NCBI RefSeq assembly: GCF_036237315.1
Contig: NZ_CP108356.1
Location: 1,178,001 to 1,242,000, forward strand
DNA from: Streptomyces sp. NBC_01351
GTDB lineage: Bacteria; Actinomycetota; Actinomycetes; Streptomycetales; Streptomycetaceae
Length of the DNA: 64,000 nucleotides
Direction of reading: 5' to 3'
The position numbers and the translations under genes are program-made. Positions 58,375 to 64,000 of the stretch are shown here, in pieces (the stretch's first letter is position 1; each line of letters opens with the position of its first letter). The notes below the pieces were generated by a model. The model was not told the DNA's origin. It was given only the letters and a program-made list of their open reading frames with translations, and ran no database searches.

Positions 58375-59483
58375 AAGGCATCGCCGCCGCGATCGGCGTG
58401 CTCTGCCTCTCCCCCGCGCTGCTCGCTGGCACCGCCGTCCTCGCCGCAGCCGCGAGCCACTCCCCGCGCCCGGGCACCTCCTGCGTCACCGACTCGGTCG
58501 ACACCGACGCCGTACGGCGCCAGGTCACCGCCGTGCTCGGCGGGTCAGGCGCTCAGAACGTCCACGTCGAGGGACTGGACCTGCCCGCCGAGCAGATTCC
58601 CCACGCCCGGACCATCGTCGCCACCGGCATCACGCTCGAAGTGCCCGAGCGCGGCCAGATCGTGGCCCTGGCCACTGCCATCCAGGAATCCCGGCTGCGC
58701 AACCTCGGCTACGGCGACCGCGACTCGCTGGGCCTTTTCCAGCAGCGGCCCAGCCAGGGATGGGGTACCCCCGCCCAGGTCCGCGACCCCGCCTACGCCA
58801 GCACGAAGTTCTACCAGGGCCTGCTGAAGGTCCCCGGCTGGCAGCAGATGACGGTCACCCAGGCCGCGCAGGCCGTCCAGCTGAGCGGATTCCCCAACGC
58901 CTACGCCCAGTGGGAGCCCCTCGCCCGCGCGCTGCAGCAGGCCATCGCCCCGACGCTGAAGGGTGCCCAGCCGCCCGCCGACGACCAGACCCCGGGCATC
59001 CCGGCGACGGACCCATGCGCTCCAGGCGAAGACGGCAGCGGATCTGGACCGATCCCCGAAGGGGCCGTCCCCAAGGGGTACTCGATCCCCGCCGACGCCG
59101 ACCCCCGCGCCAAGACGGCCATCACCTGGGCCATGAACCAGCTCGGCACCCTCTACCAGTGGGGCGGCTCGTGCCTCGCGCCCCACGGCCCGGACCCCAT
59201 GGGCCGCTGCGACTGCAGCTCGCTGACCCAGCAGGCGTACAAGAAGGCCGGGATCACCCTGACCCGGACCACGTACACCCAGGTCAAGGAAGGCAATGCC
59301 GTCCCGCTGAACCAACTTCGCCCCGGCGACCTGGTGTTCAGCCGCGGCACCCCGGCGGTCCCGGAGCACGTGGGCATCTACGCCGGCCACGGCTACGTCA
59401 TCGAGGCCCCGCGCACCACAAAGCCGGTCCGCTTCAGCACCCTCGCCGACTACGCCGCCCACAGCGCACGCCGTCTCCCGTGA
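58371..59483 (+). CDS. NlpC/P60 cell-wall hydrolase of the transfer system
   Basis: A 370-residue exported protein. N-terminal membrane segment (IGVLCLSPALLAGTAVLAAA). A lysozyme-like domain has ALATAIQESRLRNLGYGDRD and LGLFQQRPSQGWG (catalytic-type Glu). A C-terminal NlpC/P60 domain has MGRCDCSSLTQQAYKKAG (Cys nucleophile in DCSSL) and VPEHVGIYAGHGYVIEAP (His). It opens peptidoglycan for the conjugation machine, like VirB1-type enzymes. First structural gene of the transfer operon; GTG start coupled to the short leader ORF. Confidence 0.9.
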   Translation: MKGIAAAIGVLCLSPALLAGTAVLAAAASHSPRPGTSCVTDSVDTDAVRRQVTAVLGGSGAQNVHVEGLDLPAEQIPHARTIVATGITLEVPERGQIVALATAIQESRLRNLGYGDRDSLGLFQQRPSQGWGTPAQVRDPAYASTKFYQGLLKVPGWQQMTVTQAAQAVQLSGFPNAYAQWEPLARALQQAIAPTLKGAQPPADDQTPGIPATDPCAPGEDGSGSGPIPEGAVPKGYSIPADADPRAKTAITWAMNQLGTLYQWGGSCLAPHGPDPMGRCDCSSLTQQAYKKAGITLTRTTYTQVKEGNAVPLNQLRPGDLVFSRGTPAVPEHVGIYAGHGYVIEAPRTTKPVRFSTLADYAAHSARRLP

Positions 59484-59591
59484 CACCGGTCCGCCCGGCT
59501 GACCCTTGAGGCACCGGGCGGACCGGACCACCTTCGCGCCGCAGAGCGCCCCCCTCCCCCTTTTCCTTCCTGTTCCCCGGCAGGGCCCGTC

Positions 59592-59951
59592 GTGTCCTGC
59601 GCATGCAAGGAGCGCACCACCATCTCCCCCGCCAATCTCACCCCACCCCTGTCCGAACGCCTCACCCTGCTTGCCTACGATCCGGGCGTCTCGCCCAAGG
59701 GCGGCGGCCTGCCCGGCCTCGACGTCCTGCGCACCGTCGTGAACTCGATCAACCTGTTCGGGATCGTGGCCGTGGTCGGCGCCCTGGCCGTCAGCCTCGG
59801 CGTCTGGGCCTGGGGCCACCACTCCGGCGGCCACCAGGCCGAAGCCAACGGCAAGAAGGGCGCCGTCGTGGCCGCGGGCGCGGCCCTCGGCCTGGGCGCG
59901 GCCAACGGCATCGTGGCGTTCTTCAGCGCGCTCGGCCAGCAGGTCCGATGA
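59592..59951 (+). CDS. DUF6112-family membrane protein, pilin-like
   Basis: A 119-residue protein with two hydrophobic helices (FGIVAVVGALAVSLGVWAWG, then AVVAAGAALGLGAANGIVAF) separated by a short basic loop, as in VirB2/TrbC pilins. In Streptomyces elements this DUF6112 gene regularly stands between the NlpC/P60 and TrbL-like genes. GTG start at 59592. Its stop overlaps the next ATG. Confidence 0.75.
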   Translation: MSCACKERTTISPANLTPPLSERLTLLAYDPGVSPKGGGLPGLDVLRTVVNSINLFGIVAVVGALAVSLGVWAWGHHSGGHQAEANGKKGAVVAAGAALGLGAANGIVAFFSALGQQVR

Positions 59952-60628
59952 GGAAACGTTCCCTCGACGTGCTCGGCCTGGGCTGGCAGCCACCCCGGCG
60001 CGTCCTGCTTTTCGCCGGTGTACTGGCCACGCTGCTGGTCCTCGCCGGCGCCGTCGCTTGGTGGACCGGGAGCCACCAGAGTCCCGAGGCATCCGGCAAG
60101 CAGACCAGCCCGACCGGTGCGCCGAAGTCCCCCTCCGCTCCCGTGCCGACAGCGCCCGCAAGGGGGTCCACGGTCGCCGGGCCGCCGCCGATCTCCGATC
60201 CGCTCGCGTTCGCCCGGGCGACCGCGGTGATGCTGTGGACCTTCGATGCCCGCACTACCAGCCGCGACGCCCAGCTCGCCGGCATGCACAGCTGGATGAC
60301 CGGCGAGTCCGCATACGCGGACTGGGACTCCGTCCAGGCCCAGATCCCCGACCCGTTGCTGTGGTCACGGCTGAAGGACAACGGCCAGCACGCGAGCGCC
60401 ACCACGTCGGAGGCGCACTTTCCGTCCGCGTTCAAGCAGGCCCTGGCCGACAACCCGCAAGCCATCACCGAGGCGTACATCTACGCCGTCACGGTGCGCG
60501 GCAAAACCCAGCTCGCCTGGAACGGCGGCGGAGGCGGTGCCGAAGACCGCCAGATCACCCTCGCCGTCCAGTGCCGACCCGGCAAGGACTGCCGCCTGGT
60601 CGCCATAGCCCCGCGCGTCGCCCCGTAG
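59948..60628 (+). CDS. Conjugation protein, VirB8-like
   Basis: A 226-residue protein with one N-terminal transmembrane helix (VLLFAGVLATLLVLAGAVAW), a Pro/Ser linker, and an extracytoplasmic domain of about 140 residues (AFARATAVMLWTFDARTTSR; ITEAYIYAVTVRGKTQLAW). This layout matches the VirB8/TraC-like structural proteins of actinomycete type IV systems. The ATG overlaps the previous stop (ATGA). Confidence 0.65.
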   Translation: MRKRSLDVLGLGWQPPRRVLLFAGVLATLLVLAGAVAWWTGSHQSPEASGKQTSPTGAPKSPSAPVPTAPARGSTVAGPPPISDPLAFARATAVMLWTFDARTTSRDAQLAGMHSWMTGESAYADWDSVQAQIPDPLLWSRLKDNGQHASATTSEAHFPSAFKQALADNPQAITEAYIYAVTVRGKTQLAWNGGGGGAEDRQITLAVQCRPGKDCRLVAIAPRVAP

Positions 60629-60661
60629 CTACCGCCTGTACCTCCCGAAAGGACGCCCGAC

Positions 60662-61978
60662 GTGGGCTTTTGTGACCTGCCTGTCGCTGGCTACCTCTGC
60701 AAGGCCGGCGATGTGATCGACTTCGCCTCCGATCCCGTCGGCGCGATCGGGAAGTGGATGGCGGAAAGCGCCGGTGACGTCGCCGCCGCAGCAGCGGACC
60801 TCGCATCCAAGGCCATCGACCGCACCACCAACATCGACCTCGGCGCGGGATGGTTCCGCGACAACTACGAGACGATTCTGCCGATTGGCCTGCTGCTGCT
60901 CGTCGCGACGTTCTGTGCGCAGTTGGTGAGAGCCGCGATCAAACGCGACGGCCAAGCCCTCGCCCAAGCGGTGACCGGAACGGCCTCCGGCGTCTTGTTC
61001 GCCTTCTGCGCCATCGCCTTCACCACTGTCGCCATCGAAGTCGTCGACGCCCTGTCCACCGGGCTGTTCGCGGCTTCCGGGACGGACATCTCCTCCGCCG
61101 TGCGCAGGATCGTCAAGGTTCAGCAGATCAGTTCCATTGCCGGAATGGGCTGGCTCGTCGCCGTCGTCGCAGCCCTCGGCAGTGCGATCGGAGCGTTCCT
61201 GTTCTGGGGCGTGATGATGGTCCGCAAGGTCGGCATCCTGATCCTCGTCACTTTGGCCGTTTTCGCCGGAGCCGGCGGCGGCTGGGAGGTCGCCCGACGG
61301 TGGCGCCGCGGCTGGATCGAGGCCACCGCCACCCTCGTCGTCTCCAAGCTGCTGATGACGATCATCTTCGTGCTCGGCATCGCAGCCATGGGCAAGACCG
61401 AAGCCAAGGACGGTGTCGCCGCCCTCGCGGATGTCGCCGCAGGCATGGTGATCATGCTCATGATCCTGTTGTGCCCGTACATGACGTTCAAGTTCGTGCA
61501 CTGGGCCGCTGAGGGAACCGACGGCGAAGCCCTCCACCGCGCCGGCGGCGCCGGCGCGACGGTTGCCCGTCAGCACGCCGAGAACGCGGCGCGCAAGGCT
61601 GCTGCGGCGGCCACCGGCGGTGCGGCGGCCGGAGCCGGCGCTGCCGGTGGTGGCGCCGAGGCTGCGGGCAGCGGCGGGGGCTTCCCCGGCGACATCGCCT
61701 CCAACCCGACCGGCGGCATGGACATGGGCAAGGGCGACTCCGGCGGCAGCTCCGGCGGGGGCTTCCACGACCTGATGGAGCAGGCCGCGCCCCCGCAGGC
61801 CCGGACCGGAAGCGGCCAGGACACCGGCCAGGCAGACGGTCCGCCGAGCTGGAGCGGCCCCGGATCCCAGCAGAGCGGGTGGAGCACCAGTGCGCCCGCC
61901 GATCCGATGCCTCCGGCCCACGGCGCTCCGGCCAACGGTGACAGCGCCTCCCAGACCGGCTCGCCGACCGGCCTGTAG
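60662..61978 (+). CDS. TrbL/VirB6-like conjugation channel protein
   Basis: A 438-residue protein with about six transmembrane helices (for example ILPIGLLLLVATFCAQLVRA, GVLFAFCAIAFTTVAIEVVD, VGILILVTLAVFAGAGGGWE, MVIMLMILLCPYMTFKFVHW). The long Gly/Ala/Ser-rich C-terminal tail is typical. TrbL/VirB6 forms the inner-membrane part of the transfer channel. GTG start after GAAAGGA. Confidence 0.85.
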   Translation: MGFCDLPVAGYLCKAGDVIDFASDPVGAIGKWMAESAGDVAAAAADLASKAIDRTTNIDLGAGWFRDNYETILPIGLLLLVATFCAQLVRAAIKRDGQALAQAVTGTASGVLFAFCAIAFTTVAIEVVDALSTGLFAASGTDISSAVRRIVKVQQISSIAGMGWLVAVVAALGSAIGAFLFWGVMMVRKVGILILVTLAVFAGAGGGWEVARRWRRGWIEATATLVVSKLLMTIIFVLGIAAMGKTEAKDGVAALADVAAGMVIMLMILLCPYMTFKFVHWAAEGTDGEALHRAGGAGATVARQHAENAARKAAAAATGGAAAGAGAAGGGAEAAGSGGGFPGDIASNPTGGMDMGKGDSGGSSGGGFHDLMEQAAPPQARTGSGQDTGQADGPPSWSGPGSQQSGWSTSAPADPMPPAHGAPANGDSASQTGSPTGL

Positions 61979-62052
61979 TCCCTCCGCCAGCCCACCCCGG
62001 GGCAGGGCCACCACACTCCCTGCCCCGGGCCGACCCGCCCCGGGAACCGTCC

Positions 62053-63510
62053 TTGTCCGAAGTCCTCCCCCTCACCGTCAAATTCCCCACCCGGTCACGG
62101 CGCGGGATCCTGCTGGGCCTCTCCCTCCCGCAGCTCGTCCTCGTCTCCTCGACCCTGGCATTGCTGCTGGTGGCCGTGCTGACCGTCGGTCTGATGGGCG
62201 CCGTCGCACTGGCCCCCGTCTGGATCACCTCCGCCGTCCTGGTCGGGGTGCGCCGGGAAGGCCGGTCCCTGATCGACTGGGCGCCGCTGGTGGCCCGCTA
62301 CGCCCACCGCCGCCGTACCGGCCAGACCATGTGGCGGGCCCGGCCCGTCTCCCGCCCCCAGGTCGAGGGACTGCTGCACCTGCCCGGCACCACCGCCTCC
62401 CTGCGCGTGGCCACCGCCGCCTCCGGCGCCTCCGCGATCCACGACCCCCACCGCCAGACCCTCACCGCCGTCGCCCGGGTCAGCTCCCGCGCCTTCGCAC
62501 TTCTCGATCCGGCCACCCAGAACGCCAACGTGAGCGCCTGGGGCAGGGCGCTCGCCGGCATCGCCCGCACCGGGCACGTCGCCACCGTCCAAGTCCTGGA
62601 ACGCACCGTGCCCGACTCCGGCGACAGCCTGGCCCGGCACTGGACCGAGCACGGCAACCCTCAGGCCCCCGTGACCGGACACATCTACTCCGCGCTCGTC
62701 GACTCCGCCGGCCCCGCCGCCGCACCCCACGAGGCATATCTGGCCATCGCCCTGGACCTCAAGGCCGCAAGGCGCCTGATCGGCCAGGCAGGCGGAGGAC
62801 TCCACGGCGCGTTCACCGTCATGGGGCAGACCACGGCGTCCGTCGCCCAGGCCGCCCGCGGCGCCGGGCTCACCGTCACCGGCTGGCTCGGCTCCCGCGA
62901 GATAGCCGCCGTGCTGCGCACCGCGTACGACCCCGCCGCCACAGCCCGGCTGCAGCAGTGGTCCTCCACCGGCCGCGCCGAAGCCGATCCGGCCGCCGCC
63001 GGCCCTGTCGCCCAGGTTGAGGAGACCGACCGGGTCATCACCGACAGCGCCCGGCACGCAACGTACTGGATCGAGAACTGGCCGCGGACCGAGACGAGTT
63101 CGGGCTTCCTGCACAGCATCATGTTCAGCACCGGCGTCCGCCGCAGCTTCTCCCTTATATACGCGCCGCAGGGCATCGAGTCCGCCCTGCGGGACGTCCA
63201 GCGGCGCAAGTCCGCGATCATCTCGGACGCCTCCGAGCGCCGGCGCCGCGGCCAGGTCGAGTCCGAAGCCGACAACGTCGAGTACGCCGACGTCAAGACC
63301 CGTGAGAAGCAACTGATCTCCGGACACGCCGACGTCGCCCTGACCGGACTGCTCACCGTCTCCGCGGACACCGACCAGGCCCTGGACGCCGCCTGCGCCC
63401 AGCTGGAGACCGCCGCTGCCAGTGCCCAGGTCGACCTGCGGCGCCTGCTCTTCCAGCAGACCGACGCCTTCACCGCCTGCGCCCTCCCCCTCGCCCGCAA
63501 CACCCTCTAG
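62053..63510 (+). CDS. SCO6880-family conjugation protein
   Basis: A 485-residue protein. Two helices near the N-terminus (LLGLSLPQLVLVSSTLALLL, LMGAVALAPVWITSAVLVGV) form a PrgI-like start. The soluble remainder (ARPVSRPQVEGLLHLPGTTA, TYWIENWPRTETSSGFLHSI, VEYADVKTREKQLISGHADV) is the pattern of the Streptomyces SCO6880 family that sits before the VirB4 ATPase and resembles its N-terminal part. TTG start. It likely works with the VirB4-like ATPase that should follow outside the window. Confidence 0.85.
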   Translation: MSEVLPLTVKFPTRSRRGILLGLSLPQLVLVSSTLALLLVAVLTVGLMGAVALAPVWITSAVLVGVRREGRSLIDWAPLVARYAHRRRTGQTMWRARPVSRPQVEGLLHLPGTTASLRVATAASGASAIHDPHRQTLTAVARVSSRAFALLDPATQNANVSAWGRALAGIARTGHVATVQVLERTVPDSGDSLARHWTEHGNPQAPVTGHIYSALVDSAGPAAAPHEAYLAIALDLKAARRLIGQAGGGLHGAFTVMGQTTASVAQAARGAGLTVTGWLGSREIAAVLRTAYDPAATARLQQWSSTGRAEADPAAAGPVAQVEETDRVITDSARHATYWIENWPRTETSSGFLHSIMFSTGVRRSFSLIYAPQGIESALRDVQRRKSAIISDASERRRRGQVESEADNVEYADVKTREKQLISGHADVALTGLLTVSADTDQALDAACAQLETAAASAQVDLRRLLFQQTDAFTACALPLARNTL

Positions 63511-63556
63511 CCCCATCCGCCCGCCGCCCCCGGCGTCCCCCTCCACGAGGAGCCCC

Positions 63557-63979
63557 TTGTCCCCTGACGAACACCCCGTCGGCGACGCCCACCCGTACCT
63601 CCGGGCGGCCACCGTCGGCCTTCGCCACCACACCCGCCTCCTCGCCACCCGTGCCAGTCAGCCAAGCGACCGACACCACCTCGACACCCTCCACGCCCAC
63701 CTCACCGACCTGCACCGCCTCCTGGAGCAGCTCGCCGAGCACACCCGGCCCGAACGACCCGCCTCGGGACGTCACCTGGCCACGGCCCGCACCCGCCTGT
63801 GGCAGGCAGCCGACGCCGTCCACGCCGCCTTCCACCTGCTCCCCGCCGCGTCTGACGGCACCGGCTGCCACCCAGAGCGGCTCCCGGACGGCCCGCCCGT
63901 GCTGACCATCTGCCAGCGGCACCTCGCCGCTTCCCACGTAGTGCGGCGCAAGACCACCCCCGCCGACCTCGCGTCCTGA
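63557..63979 (+). CDS. Small helical hypothetical protein of the transfer operon
   Basis: A 140-residue protein (RHHLDTLHAHLTDLHRLLEQ, then LWQAADAVHAAFHLLPAASD). TTG start with CGAGGAG upstream. It follows the SCO6880-type gene; the VirB4-like gene would be expected next. Function unknown. Confidence 0.65.
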   Translation: MSPDEHPVGDAHPYLRAATVGLRHHTRLLATRASQPSDRHHLDTLHAHLTDLHRLLEQLAEHTRPERPASGRHLATARTRLWQAADAVHAAFHLLPAASDGTGCHPERLPDGPPVLTICQRHLAASHVVRRKTTPADLAS

Positions 63980-64000
63980 CCGCCACCACCCCGGAAGCAT

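Noticed and set aside
26126..64000. TraB/FtsK-type transfer gene of classical actinomycete elements
   Set aside because: No FtsK-like ATPase is present in the window; the transfer genes are of the relaxase plus type IV secretion kind.

Overview
The window is Streptomyces or a very close actinomycete. GC is very high, GTG and TTG starts are common, and it carries DUF317, DUF2637/Spd, DUF4913, DUF6112, WhiB, SCO6880-type and LAxTG-sorted proteins. Bases 1 to about 7100 look like ordinary chromosome: an amino-acid permease end, a GNAT acetyltransferase, several small membrane proteins, and two clearly decayed genes (a YbdK-type carboxylate-amine ligase and a class II glutamine amidotransferase).

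At 7120-7164 lies the 3' half of a tRNA-Pro on the minus strand, followed on that strand by its own terminator (7068-7102). The 5' half of the tRNA is missing. This is the usual scar left at one end of an integrative element, so most of what lies to the right is read as one large integrative and conjugative element. Its far end and any integrase would be outside the window. Some debris sits just inside this end: an unknown protein of roughly 734 residues, a SulP-transporter remnant and GGTCCCCA repeats.

From 10.3 to 25.1 kb is a class I lanthipeptide cluster of the FxLD type. It has two related HTH/TPR regulators sharing a conserved promoter element, a DUF6415 protein, an APH/protein-kinase-like protein, a lactate/malate-dehydrogenase-like protein, an HprK-like P-loop kinase, a PIMT-type methyltransferase, the 59-residue precursor, a full-length LanB, LanC and a separate SpaB_C protein. 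Five gaps in the cluster carry the same imperfect palindrome (AGCAC...GCCGGC...GTGCT). The set of tailoring enzymes around one precursor is the most interesting biosynthetic feature here.

From 26 to 36.6 kb come an XRE regulator, a non-coding leader with two hairpins, a phage-like replication pair (replisome-organiser-like and DnaC-like), a WhiB protein, a DUF2637 membrane protein, MobC and a relaxase, then a frameshifted lipoprotein and a frameshifted small gene. From 36.8 to 42.3 kb are DUF317-type genes and a two-gene Gabija-like defence pair (OLD/TOPRIM ATPase plus UvrD-like helicase). From 42.5 to 57.6 kb, all on the minus strand, are two LAxTG surface proteins with SpaA/Cna-B-like domains, DUF317 genes, two MFS transporters, a double HxlR regulator, and two operons of small element proteins. 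Two copies of a 25-bp palindromic operator precede those operons, and the operons include a RelE-like toxin, a DUF4913 protein and an orphan DNA methyltransferase.

From 57.8 kb to the end, on the plus strand, is a type IV secretion-like transfer operon: NlpC/P60 lytic enzyme, DUF6112 pilin-like protein, VirB8-like protein, TrbL/VirB6-like protein and SCO6880-family protein. Its leader carries four tandem four-codon ORFs (M-F/Y-R-P-stop), each with its own Shine-Dalgarno sequence, interleaved with hairpins that share an AGGCAA loop. The same loop hairpin occurs twice upstream of the replication genes, which suggests a common RNA-level control of replication and transfer. All family assignments come from reading motifs and gene context; no database search was possible.
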